A stretch of 64,000 nucleotides of DNA from CAVSWT01 sp963746735 (GTDB lineage: Bacteria > Bacteroidota > Ignavibacteria > Ignavibacteriales > Ignavibacteriaceae). The notes beneath the pieces were generated by a model. It was not told the DNA's origin. It did not search any database and saw nothing but the letters and a program-made list of their open reading frames with translations. The position numbers and the translations under genes were made by a program. Location of the stretch: the NCBI GenBank assembly GCA_963746735.1, contig CAVVCO010000017.1, positions 62,001 to 126,000 of the forward strand, given 5' to 3'. Shown here piece by piece: positions 37,208 to 46,467 of this stretch (position 1 is the stretch's first letter; every line of letters begins with the position of its first letter).

Positions 37208-38134
37208 ATGAGATTGTTAATTACTGTGGTAATATTTTTAGGTTTTAATATTATATATGCACAAACGAGTGTAAAAAACGTAACTGAAATTACAAATTTG
37301 AATGAAGGAAAATATTATCATCCAAAATTCTCAAACGACGATTCAAAAATATTTTTTACTACAGAAAATTATAAGGGGATTTATTATTACGATGTTAGTG
37401 AAAAACAAATTAAGACAGTCAGTGAAGATATTGGTGCAGGTTATGAATATTCATTAACGCCTGATGATAAAACTATTTATTATAGGGTTGATAATTATAT
37501 AAACGGGAAAAAATATTCTTCCATAAAATCTAAAGATTTAAGTAATCTTGAAGAGAAAACATTAATCAATAACCAAAGAGAATTATCATCACCAAAAATT
37601 TTAGATGATGGGAAGGTTGCATACAATCTAAATGATCAATTAAAATCGGAATCTACAAGTGAAGATTTAAAAAATATTTTATCTAAAAATGATGCTTTGG
37701 TTTTCATAGAAAATTCAAAAATTGCTCTTTACATCGATGGACAAAAAAGAATTTTAACTCCTGCGGGAGACGGAAATTATATATGGCCATCAATCTCTCC
37801 TGATAAATCTAAGATATTATTTACCTTAGCAGGAAAAGGAACTTTTATTTCCGACCTTAACGGAAATATTATTTCTCAACTCGGCTATGCTGATGCACCT
37901 CAATGGTCATCGGATAGTAAATGGATTGTGTACATGGTAGACAAAGACAATGGAGACTATGTTACTAGTTCTGATATATTTATTTCTTCAGTTGATGCAG
38001 CAACAATATTACAATTAACAAACACACCTGATGAATTTGAGATGTACCCTGAAATTAATCATTCAGGAAATAAAATTGTTTGCAACACTTACGATGGTAA
38101 GATTCTTTTAATTGAATTAAGCAGTGAGTTATAA
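37208..38134 (+). CDS. Secreted PD40/TolB-like beta-propeller protein
   Basis: 308 residues with a signal peptide (LLITVVIFLGFNIIYAQ). Repeated beta-propeller blades of the WD40-like PD40 type follow, for example HPKFSNDDSKIFFTT, YIWPSISPDKSKILFT, APQWSSDSKWIVYM and MYPEINHSGNKIVC. Such propellers bind proteins or glycans in the periplasm or at the outer membrane. It is directly upstream of, and overlaps by a few bases, the region where the amidase gene starts, so the two are probably co-expressed. Confidence 0.82.
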   Translation: MRLLITVVIFLGFNIIYAQTSVKNVTEITNLNEGKYYHPKFSNDDSKIFFTTENYKGIYYYDVSEKQIKTVSEDIGAGYEYSLTPDDKTIYYRVDNYINGKKYSSIKSKDLSNLEEKTLINNQRELSSPKILDDGKVAYNLNDQLKSESTSEDLKNILSKNDALVFIENSKIALYIDGQKRILTPAGDGNYIWPSISPDKSKILFTLAGKGTFISDLNGNIISQLGYADAPQWSSDSKWIVYMVDKDNGDYVTSSDIFISSVDAATILQLTNTPDEFEMYPEINHSGNKIVCNTYDGKILLIELSSEL

Positions 38135-38147
38135 TATGAGATATTCA

Positions 38148-40532
38148 ATGAAAAGATACATGTTGTTATTATTCTTGATTTCTTTTTTAACCGTTAATAA
38201 TTTCTCCCAAGATTTCAGTGGAATTAAGATTTGTATAAATCCAGGACATGGAGGGTATGATTCAAACGACAGGTATATTCCTGAAACAGGCTTTTGGGAA
38301 TCTGTTGGAAATCTTGATAAAGGATTGGCTTTGCGGGACATTTTAGTTGGGATGAATGCAAATATTGTAATGACTAGAACTACAAATACCAGCGCAGGTG
38401 ATTTACCGCTTTCACAAATTGTCGCAATAGCTAATGCGAACAATGTAGATTATTTTCATGCTATCCATAGTAATGCATATGACGGGAAATCAAATTATAC
38501 ACTTCTTTTATTTCAAGGATTTGATAATAATCCGACATACGATAGCGCAAAAGTTATGGGTAACCTTATAGCAAATGATATTTACATTGCTCACCGGACA
38601 ACAGGAAAATATAATAGAGGTGATTTTGATTTTTATGGAACAGGACAGCCTTACCTTGGAGTGTTTAAAGGATTAAATATGCCAGGCACTCTTTCGGAAG
38701 GATCATTTCATGATTATATCCCTGAATCATGGAGATTGAGAGACAAAGCTTATACAAAGCATGAAGCCTGGGCAATTGAAAAAGCATTTGTAAGTTATTT
38801 CCATTTAGATCAAAACTCTTATGGTGAAATAGCCGGGGTAGTTAGAGATCCATCCCAAAATGTAGATTATTATTATATACCTTCAACTAATGATCAAAAG
38901 AAACCGCTGAATAATATTAAAGTAACTTTAATGCCTAATAATATTGTTTATAATGGAGATGAATTTAATAATGGATTTTTTCTTTTTGATAGCTTAGCTC
39001 CCGGCGAGTATAAAGTAATTTATGAAGATGACGGTTACTTTAAAGATTCTTCTACCGTTACCGTCCAAGCTGGTAAAACTAGTTTTGCAGATAAATACTT
39101 ACAATACGATACAACGATTGCCCCTATAGTTTTGTCCTCACTTCCTGCTGATGATCCAGACAGCGTTAAAGTTACATCACAAATTGAAATTTCCTTTAAC
39201 CGGCAAATGGATACTGCATCAGTGAGAAATGCTTTTTCAATATCTCCGCCGGCAACAGGAATATTTAGTTGGGAAGAAAATAATCAGAAGATGATTTTTA
39301 CGGGCGATTCGTTAACTAAAGCTACAAGGTATACGGTTACCATTTCAACTGAAGCAAAAAGTATTTGGAATGTAAACCTTGATAGTAATTATTCATTTAG
39401 CTTTACTACTAAAAATAGAGATCAGTTAAAATTAGTTAAAACTTATCCTGTAAATAATCAAAATAATATAAGTACAACCGTTCAATTCAGAGTATATTTT
39501 GATGATCCGGTTTCGCAAGGTTCCTTAGCTGGAAGAGTTAATCTTTATGATATGCTTGATAATAGATTAAGCATTAAAAACGCAAAGATATTTACAGAAA
39601 ATGGTCTTGGGGTTGTGTATTTTGAACCTAAAGATCCATTAGATTTCAATTCGGAATATAGGGTGATTTTATCAACAGGTATTCAGGATACAGCAGGTTA
39701 TAATTTGTTAAATGAATTTACTTTAAATTTTAAAACAGGAACAAATCTTAATTTTACAACCAAAGTAATTGATGATTTTGAGAATAGCAGCAACTGGTCA
39801 TTTATTCAGAATGGTACCGATACTAATTTAACTAGTTTTGATTTGTCTGCTTATAGAAAACTCAATGGATCTTATTCAGGTTATGTTAAATATAATTTCA
39901 TTACTGATACTGCTAATATTTCTCTTAGCAGTTATAACACAATCAGTGAGCAGATAACAGACAGCACAGAGTTTGGGATTTGGGTATTTGGAGATAATAG
40001 TAAAAACACTATTAACTTTATATTAACTAACCAGACTTCAACACCAAAATCATATTTTACTGATACATTAAATTGGACTGGGTGGGAATTTAAATATTAT
40101 CCGATTAAAAACATTTTAGCTGATAATAAAGACCTTTATTATACGATCACAGTAAAAAAAGATTCAAACGGAGAGAATTCTGGTGAATTATATTTGGATG
40201 ATGCTTCATTAACTTCTGTCTTGACATCAACAAAAGAAAAAGAGAATAAAATTCCAAAATCATATTCATTATCCCAAAATTATCCTAATCCGTTTAATCC
40301 AAGTACTGTTATTAAATGGCAAGCGCCAGTTGCGGGGCGGCAGACTATTAAGGTTTACAATATATTAGGAAATGAAGTTGCAACCTTAGTAGATGAATAT
40401 AAGCCGGCAGGAACCTATGAAGTTGAGTTTAATACCTCTTCAGCGTTACGAAATCTGGCTTCCGGAGTTTATTTCTATCAATTAAAATCCGGGAATTTTA
40501 TCCAAACAAAGAAAATGATTTTAATGAAATAA
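38148..40532 (+). CDS. Secreted N-acetylmuramoyl-L-alanine amidase with Ig-like domains and T9SS sorting domain
   Basis: About 794 residues. I start it at the ATG at 38148 (MKRYMLLLFLISFL), a signal peptide; other in-frame starts exist at 38124 and 38136. Domains in order: Amidase_3 (CINPGHGGYDSND with the first Zn histidine, FHAIHSNAYDG with the second, and TLSEGSFHDYIPE with the catalytic glutamate), a carboxypeptidase-regulatory-like domain, two bacterial Ig-like (SbsA/Big_5) domains, a carbohydrate-binding-like beta domain (VIDDFENSSNWSF to LYLDDASLTSV), and a T9SS type A C-terminal domain (NYPNPFNPSTVIKW to FIQTKKMILMK). Likely attached to or released from the cell surface. Confidence 0.9.
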   Translation: MKRYMLLLFLISFLTVNNFSQDFSGIKICINPGHGGYDSNDRYIPETGFWESVGNLDKGLALRDILVGMNANIVMTRTTNTSAGDLPLSQIVAIANANNVDYFHAIHSNAYDGKSNYTLLLFQGFDNNPTYDSAKVMGNLIANDIYIAHRTTGKYNRGDFDFYGTGQPYLGVFKGLNMPGTLSEGSFHDYIPESWRLRDKAYTKHEAWAIEKAFVSYFHLDQNSYGEIAGVVRDPSQNVDYYYIPSTNDQKKPLNNIKVTLMPNNIVYNGDEFNNGFFLFDSLAPGEYKVIYEDDGYFKDSSTVTVQAGKTSFADKYLQYDTTIAPIVLSSLPADDPDSVKVTSQIEISFNRQMDTASVRNAFSISPPATGIFSWEENNQKMIFTGDSLTKATRYTVTISTEAKSIWNVNLDSNYSFSFTTKNRDQLKLVKTYPVNNQNNISTTVQFRVYFDDPVSQGSLAGRVNLYDMLDNRLSIKNAKIFTENGLGVVYFEPKDPLDFNSEYRVILSTGIQDTAGYNLLNEFTLNFKTGTNLNFTTKVIDDFENSSNWSFIQNGTDTNLTSFDLSAYRKLNGSYSGYVKYNFITDTANISLSSYNTISEQITDSTEFGIWVFGDNSKNTINFILTNQTSTPKSYFTDTLNWTGWEFKYYPIKNILADNKDLYYTITVKKDSNGENSGELYLDDASLTSVLTSTKEKENKIPKSYSLSQNYPNPFNPSTVIKWQAPVAGRQTIKVYNILGNEVATLVDEYKPAGTYEVEFNTSSALRNLASGVYFYQLKSGNFIQTKKMILMK

Positions 40533-40702
40533 AGATCGTTACAAAAATTTTCCTTAATTCGTGAATGATTTAAAATATTTCTAATTTTGTATGTATAAAA
40601 AATAAAAAGAATGTGAAGTGTTTATAAAACCTTCCATGTGGAATTTCAACACATTTAATTTTCATTCAAAATCATTAGTTATTTATTTTAGTAGGATGTA
40701 CT

Positions 40703-41464
40703 TTGCTTATCGTTAATGCTGCGGTAGAAAAAACAATCGAACTTGATAATAATGTTTATCTCCTTAAAATGTATTGCCCCAAAATTGCCTCTACTATAAA
40801 ACCTGGTGAGTTTCTAAATATTCGTGTTTCCAAAACAATGTTTCCTTTACTTCGTCGTCCATTTAGCGTATGTGATGTGGAAGGAGATTTTATTTATATA
40901 ATGTTTAATGTGTTTGGAGAAGGGACGAAACTACTTTCAAGAAAACAAAAGGGAGACTTAATTGATGTTCTCGGTCCTCTTGGCCATGGCTTTAATTTGG
41001 AAGGAGATTACGAAACTGCAGTTATCGTGGGTGGTGGGTTAGGTGCTGCTCCATTTCCTTATGTTACAAGGGAAATAAGTTCACTAAAAAAAATAATGAC
41101 TTTTATTGGAGGGCGAACCCATAAGGATGTGATAACTTATGGAATGAAAAATATACTCATTTCAACTGACGATGGGTCAATGGGAACTAAAGGAACAGTT
41201 GTAGATTTGTTAAATGAAAATCTTGATTCATTAAAATCTGATAAAGTTAAAATGTTTGCCTGCGGTCCAACTGCAATGCTCAAAGCAATAAAAGCATTTT
41301 GTGAGAAAAATAAAATTGACTGTGAGATGTCAACAGAATGCGCTATGGCATGCGGGTTTGGAATTTGTCAGGGCTGTCCTGTTGAATCTACAGAGCATTC
41401 CGAAAAATATTTACTTGTTTGTAAAGATGGTCCGGTTTTTAATGTGAAAGACGTTGTTCTATGA
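40703..41464 (+). CDS. pyrK: Dihydroorotate dehydrogenase electron-transfer subunit
   Basis: A 253-residue FAD and 2Fe-2S subunit that couples class 1B dihydroorotate dehydrogenase to NAD+. FAD-binding LRRPFSVCDVEG, NAD-binding VIVGGGLGAAPFPYV, and the four-cysteine 2Fe-2S motif CAMACGFGICQGC with a further distal cysteine (LLVCKDG). It begins at TTG and overlaps pyrD by 4 bases (ATGA), as expected for partner subunits. Confidence 0.95.
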   Translation: MLIVNAAVEKTIELDNNVYLLKMYCPKIASTIKPGEFLNIRVSKTMFPLLRRPFSVCDVEGDFIYIMFNVFGEGTKLLSRKQKGDLIDVLGPLGHGFNLEGDYETAVIVGGGLGAAPFPYVTREISSLKKIMTFIGGRTHKDVITYGMKNILISTDDGSMGTKGTVVDLLNENLDSLKSDKVKMFACGPTAMLKAIKAFCEKNKIDCEMSTECAMACGFGICQGCPVESTEHSEKYLLVCKDGPVFNVKDVVL

Positions 41465-42382
41465 AGCAAATTGATCTTTCTGTTCAAATAGGTACATTAA
41501 AATTACGCAATCCAATAATGCTGGCTTCAGGAACTGTTGGATACGGAAATGAAATTTCAGAGTTCACGGACTTAAATAAAATTGGCGCAATTGTTACAAA
41601 ATCATTAAGTTTAAAACCAAGAAAAGGGAATCCTCCTCAAAGAATAGTTGAAACTCCTGCTGGAATGTTAAATGCTATAGGCTTGGCTAATGTTGGAGTA
41701 GAGGTTTTTCTTAAAGAAAAAATTCCTTTCTTAAAAAAATATGATGTACCTTTAATTTGTAATATCGCCGCAAGCACCATTGAAGAATATGTTGAATGCA
41801 CAAAAATTCTTACCGGCGAAGAAACAATTAAGGCTTTTGAAATTAATGTTTCTTGCCCGAATGTAAAAGAAGGCGGTTTGCAGTTTGGCAATGATGTAAA
41901 GTCAGTCGGTAAAGTAACAGAAAAAGTCAGAGCCGCTACTGACAAACCTGTTATAATTAAATTATCACCAAATGTTTCTTATATTTCTGAATTTGCAAAA
42001 GTTGTGAAGCATGAAGGCGGAGATGCAGTTTCAGCGATAAATACTTTAGTTGGAACTTCATTTAATATTTTTACTCGTAAGCCAAAGTTATTTAATGTTA
42101 GCTGGAGGACTTTCCGGTCCAGCAATAAAACCTGTTGCTCTTGCTAAAGTGCTCGAGATTAAACAAAAGGTACCTGGTATTCCGATAATAGGAATAGGAG
42201 GTATTATGAATTGGAAAGATGTAGTAGAATTTATGATTGTTGGTGCATCAGCAGTTCAACTCGGGACATTAAATTTTATTGATCCATCAGCAAGTACAGA
42301 AATTTTAAGCAAACTTGAAGAATATTGTATTACTGCCGGTATTGATAAACTTTCAGAATTAACAGGTTCGTATATCATATAA
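41461..42382 (+). CDS. pyrD: Dihydroorotate dehydrogenase, class 1B catalytic subunit, frameshifted
   Basis: FMN enzyme of pyrimidine synthesis, about 306 residues when the frames are joined. Motifs are LRNPIMLASGTVGYG, GNPPQRIVETPAGMLNAIG, FEINVSCPNVKEGG (active-site cysteine) and VSAINTLVGTSF. The frame breaks in the strongly conserved block after RKPKLFNV; removing one T at 42098-42099 restores AGGLSGPAIKPVALAKVLE and then IPIIGIGGIMNWKDVVEFM. All catalytic elements survive, so only one base is at fault. pyrK is immediately upstream and folC follows 5 bases later. Confidence 0.94.
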
Positions 42383-42387
42383 TTAAA

Positions 42388-43650
42388 ATGAACTTAAAAG
42401 AATCACTCGATAAACTTTTTTCGCTTCATACTTTTGGGATGAAGCTTGGGCTTGATAATATAAAGTTATTTTTAGATCATATCGGCAATCCTCAATTTAG
42501 CTTAAAAGCTTTTCACATTGCCGGATCAAATGGAAAGGGAAGTACTGCGGCTTTTATTTCTAGTATTTTGCAAGAATTTAATTATAATGTTGGACTTTAT
42601 ACTTCTCCGCATTTTGTGAATTTCAATGAAAGAATTTTAATAAATGATCAGCAAATTCCAGATCAGTTCGTCTCTGATTTTGTTAATTCGTACAATGATT
42701 TTATAGATGAACATCAACTAACTTTTTTTGAAGTAACTACGGCAATGGCTTTTAAATATTTTAATGAAATGAAAGTTGATTATGCCGTAATTGAAACAGG
42801 ACTTGGCGGCCGTTTGGACGCAACAAATGTTTTAACTCCATTAGCAGTAGTGTTTACAGCAATAGGCCTTGAACATACAAATGTTTTAGGTAATACTATT
42901 GAAGAAATTACTAATGAAAAAGCTGCCATTATAAAAGAAGGTATAAAAGTATTCTGCGGAATGCTGCCTATAACATCGTTAAAAATGATCGGTAAAAAAT
43001 GTAATGCTCTTAAAAGTGAATTATTCAGGTTGGACGAGTATTCAAATCTAAAAAATAACAACCTTGAATTATATACTGAAGAACTTGAAATTGATGACTG
43101 GACAACTTCATTGTACGGACAATTCCAGCAATATAATGGCGCACTTGCTGCACTTGCTGTATCTAAAACACTTGCTTTGAATGATTCAAACGTTATAGCA
43201 AGAGGAATTAAAAATGTTGTCTCAAATACAAATATTCAAGGAAGATATGAATTTATAAATAAGAAGCCGGATATAATTTTTGATTCGGCTCATAATCCTC
43301 AAAGCGTTGACGTATTTTTATCTGAGTTTAAAAGGCAAACTAAAAACTATTCTAATACAGCATTGCTATTTACTTGTATGAAAGATAAAAATGCTAAAAA
43401 TATGCTGGAACAGTTAAAAAAATATTTTGACACTATTTATTTAACAGAAATAAATAATGTTAGATCATATTCTATCGAAGAACTTAAAACAATTGCGGAC
43501 GAACTAAAAATAAATACAAAAACTTCCGAGAATCCCTCAGATTTGGTTAAATCATATTTTAGCAGGGCAGGTAAAGATTGCCTGGTGGTTTTAGGAAGTA
43601 TGTACTTGCTTGGTGAAATAAAAACAGAATTACAAAAAGAAATTGCTTGA
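42388..43650 (+). CDS. folC: Folylpolyglutamate / dihydrofolate synthase
   Basis: Mur-ligase-family enzyme adding glutamate to folates; bacterial forms often also make dihydrofolate. 420 residues. It begins LDKLFSLHTFGMKLGLDNIK; the P-loop is HIAGSNGKGSTAAFIS, then YTSPHFVNFNERILIN, ETGLGGRLDATNVL and the C-terminal ligase domain IIFDSAHNPQSVDVFL. It lies 5 bases after pyrD. Confidence 0.95.
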   Translation: MNLKESLDKLFSLHTFGMKLGLDNIKLFLDHIGNPQFSLKAFHIAGSNGKGSTAAFISSILQEFNYNVGLYTSPHFVNFNERILINDQQIPDQFVSDFVNSYNDFIDEHQLTFFEVTTAMAFKYFNEMKVDYAVIETGLGGRLDATNVLTPLAVVFTAIGLEHTNVLGNTIEEITNEKAAIIKEGIKVFCGMLPITSLKMIGKKCNALKSELFRLDEYSNLKNNNLELYTEELEIDDWTTSLYGQFQQYNGALAALAVSKTLALNDSNVIARGIKNVVSNTNIQGRYEFINKKPDIIFDSAHNPQSVDVFLSEFKRQTKNYSNTALLFTCMKDKNAKNMLEQLKKYFDTIYLTEINNVRSYSIEELKTIADELKINTKTSENPSDLVKSYFSRAGKDCLVVLGSMYLLGEIKTELQKEIA

Positions 43651-43827
43651 CATTATTTTTTTTTAGATGTAAGTTTCGAGAAATCCTCTTGTTCCTTTCA
43701 TAATTAAAACATTTAAGAAAAAATATAATTAAAACCCCTTAAGCATGTCTAGTTAATTTCCTTGATAATGAACAAATATTACAATAATAAAAATTTAATT
43801 TTCAATAAATAGTAGTGGGAATACAAA

Positions 43828-45081
43828 ATGCCAATGGATATCTCTGAACTCAAGTCTAAAAAAATTGTTGAGTTAAATGAAATCGCTAAAGACCTTCAAA
43901 TTTCAGGGTATAGCGATTTAAGAAAACAAGAATTAATTTTCAAAATCTTAGAAGCACAGACCGCCAAAGATGGGCTTACATTTTCAAAAGGAGTTTTGGA
44001 AGTGCTGCCTGATGGCTACGGATTTTTAAGGTCTTCAGATTATAACTATTTACCTTCTCCTGACGATATTTACGTTTCACCTTCACAAATTAAAAAATTC
44101 AGTCTAAGAACAGGTGATTTCGTAAGCGGACAAGTTAGGCCTCCAAAAGAAGGTGAAAGATTTTTTGCTTTGCTAAGAGTTGAAGCCGTAAACGGTTTAG
44201 CCCCCGAGAATATCAGGGAACGAACTTTATTTGATAACTTAATTCCTGTTTATCCCACTAAAAGAATTAATATTGAATCTGCTCCCGGTGAATATTCCAT
44301 GAGAGTTATGGATCTTTTATCTCCAATTGGAAAAGGGCAAAGAGGATTGGTTGTTTCTCCACCTAAAAGCGGTAAAACAATTCTTCTTCAAAAAATAGCA
44401 AACTCGATAACCAGGAATCATCCTGAAATTAAAATGATTATTCTGCTAATCGATGAACGCCCTGAAGAAGTAACAGATATGGAACGTTCCGTAAAAGCTG
44501 AAGTAATCAGTTCAACTTTTGATGAGCCAGCCGAAAGGCACGTTCAAGTTGCAGACATGGTTATTGAAAAAGCAAAACGTCTTGTGGAGGCAAAAGAAGA
44601 TGTTGTAATTCTTCTAGATAGTATAACCAGACTTGCAAGAGCACATAACATTGTTGTTCCTCACTCTGGAAGGATACTTTCCGGTGGTGTTGATTCAAAT
44701 GCACTACATAAACCCAAAAGATTTTTTGGTGCTGCTAGAAACACAGAAGACGGCGGCAGTTTAACTATCATTGCAACAGCATTGATTGATACCGGCAGCC
44801 GTATGGATGACGTAATCTTTGAAGAATTCAAAGGTACAGGCAACATGGAATTAGTACTTAACCGTGATTTGAGTGATAGAAGAATTTTCCCGGCAATTGA
44901 TGTAAACCGTTCCGGAACTCGCCGAGAAGAATTGTTAATGAAAGAAGATGATCTTCAAAAAGTTTGGATTCTTAGAAAAATATTAAGTGAATTCTCTCCA
45001 GTAGAAGCAATGGATTTCTTACTGGACAAAATTAGAGGAACCAAAAACAATAAAGAATTCCTTAACAATATGAATAGTTAA
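43828..45081 (+). CDS. rho: Transcription termination factor Rho
   Basis: A 417-residue hexameric RNA helicase. The N-terminal Rho_N helical domain (ELKSKKIVELNEIAKDLQIS) is followed by the RNA-binding cold-shock-like domain (GVLEVLPDGYGFLRSSDYNY) and the ATPase: Walker A VSPPKSGKTILLQKIANSI, Walker B region DVVILLDSITRLARAHN, and the Q/R-loop segment ALHKPKRFFGAARNTEDGGS. No large insertion is present in the N-terminal region. Monocistronic by position. Confidence 0.97.
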   Translation: MPMDISELKSKKIVELNEIAKDLQISGYSDLRKQELIFKILEAQTAKDGLTFSKGVLEVLPDGYGFLRSSDYNYLPSPDDIYVSPSQIKKFSLRTGDFVSGQVRPPKEGERFFALLRVEAVNGLAPENIRERTLFDNLIPVYPTKRINIESAPGEYSMRVMDLLSPIGKGQRGLVVSPPKSGKTILLQKIANSITRNHPEIKMIILLIDERPEEVTDMERSVKAEVISSTFDEPAERHVQVADMVIEKAKRLVEAKEDVVILLDSITRLARAHNIVVPHSGRILSGGVDSNALHKPKRFFGAARNTEDGGSLTIIATALIDTGSRMDDVIFEEFKGTGNMELVLNRDLSDRRIFPAIDVNRSGTRREELLMKEDDLQKVWILRKILSEFSPVEAMDFLLDKIRGTKNNKEFLNNMNS

Positions 45082-45116
45082 TTATTTAATAATAAATAAA
45101 GTAGGGGACATATAAT

Positions 45117-46312
45117 TTGAATTCTCCATTAATTATTAAAGCTGTTTTATTTTGTTTATTTATTTCAGCTTTAACTTATTCTCAATCTCCAATTCCACAA
45201 GGTGCAAAGCTTGAAAAAATTGGATCAGGATTACTTCAACCGGAAGGTCCTGTGTGGAAAGATGGCGTTGGATTATTATTCAGCGACATAAAGGCTAATA
45301 AAATTTATAAATGGTCGCCTGCGGATAGTATAACCACTTATTTATCTCCAAGCGATAGTTCAAATGGGTTGACAATAAACCATAATGGATTACTACTCTT
45401 AACTCAAATGAGATTAAGAAGAGTTGCTATACAAGATTCAGAACGGAACAATAATCCGATAGCTTCTACATTCAGAGGAAAAATTTAATTCCCCTAATGA
45501 TCTTAGTTGAAAAATCTGATGGAGCAGTTTTTTTTACTGATCCGGATTTCAATGTCCCTTTTCCCTTATAATCAGAGAGTTGAATTTTAAAGGAATTTAT
45601 AGAATAAGTCCAATCTGGATTCATTAAATTATTGGATAGCACATTTGATAAACCAAACGGAATTTGTTTTTCACCGGATGAAAAAAAATTATATGTAAAT
45701 GAATCTCCCAAGTGCAGAATATATGTCTGGGATGTGGTGGACGATTCGTTAATCACAAATAAAAAATTATTTTATCAAATCCCGGCTTCAGGTTATGCAG
45801 ACGGAATGAAAGTCGACTCAAGTGGAAATGTTTACTGCACTGGCCCAACAGGCATATGGATTATTTCACCAGATGGACAATATCTTGATAAAATCGCAAT
45901 GACTGAAAATCCTTCAAATTGTAATTGGGGAGATGCCGATAAAAAAACGTTGTATATAACTGCAGGAAAAAGTTTGTATAGGATTAGGTTAGCATCTTTA
46001 ACAGACGCTAAAGACAAAGTGTCTAATAAATTACAATCATTTAAATTATTCTCAAACTATCCAAATCCCTTTAACCCAACTACAAAGATAAAATATTCCA
46101 TCCCCTTCGTAGAGACGCATCGCAATGCGTCTGTACAGTTAAAAGTTTATGACATTTTAGGAAATGAAATACCGAGCATTGTGAATAAACAACAGCAGCC
46201 CGGCAATTATGAGGTTAATTTTAACGCATCAAATCTTGCCAGCGGGATTTATTTTTATCAATTAACTGCAGGGCCATTTGTTAGTACGAAGAAGATGCTG
46301 CTTTTAAAATAA
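45117..46312 (+). pseudogene. Secreted SMP-30/gluconolactonase-like protein with T9SS domain, multiply frameshifted
   Basis: The N-terminal part (signal peptide, then EKIGSGLLQPEGPVWKDGVG and LLFSDIKANKIYKW) and the C-terminal part (STFDKPNGICFSPDEKKLYV, then YADGMKVDSSGNVYCTGPTG) are two parts of one SMP-30-type beta-propeller. In between (45470-45640) the homologous reading appears in all three frames: K-SDGAVFFTDPDFNVPFP is visible but not in one frame, and several indels plus a TGA are needed. The C-terminus is a T9SS sorting domain (NYPNPFNPTTKIKYSIP to STKKMLLLK) containing an in-frame palindromic insert. More damaged than the other frameshifted genes here, so probably decayed. Confidence 0.75.
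46109..46136. repeat. Short palindromic repeat element inserted in frame in the T9SS domain
   Basis: Twelve-base arms GTAGAGACGCAT / ATGCGTCTGTAC pair at 11 of 12 positions around the loop CGCA; the inner eight pairs are perfect. It resembles the GTAGAGACGCATTGCAATGCGTC type of dispersed palindrome that I recall from Bacteroidetes-related and cyanobacterial genomes. It is translated as VETHRNASVQ within an otherwise normal sorting domain, just after KIKYSIPF and before LKVYDILGNEI. Confidence 0.65.
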
Positions 46313-46467
46313 TATTAAGATATTCTAATTTCACAAATTTAAATAAAGAGAGAATTTATTTCTTGACTTATTATTATTTAATTCTACTGGAAGACTGTAA
46401 AAAGATATACCACCGCTTTATCCTTGCATAAGTAATTGAAATACATAATCTTTACCCTTAAAAAAAT

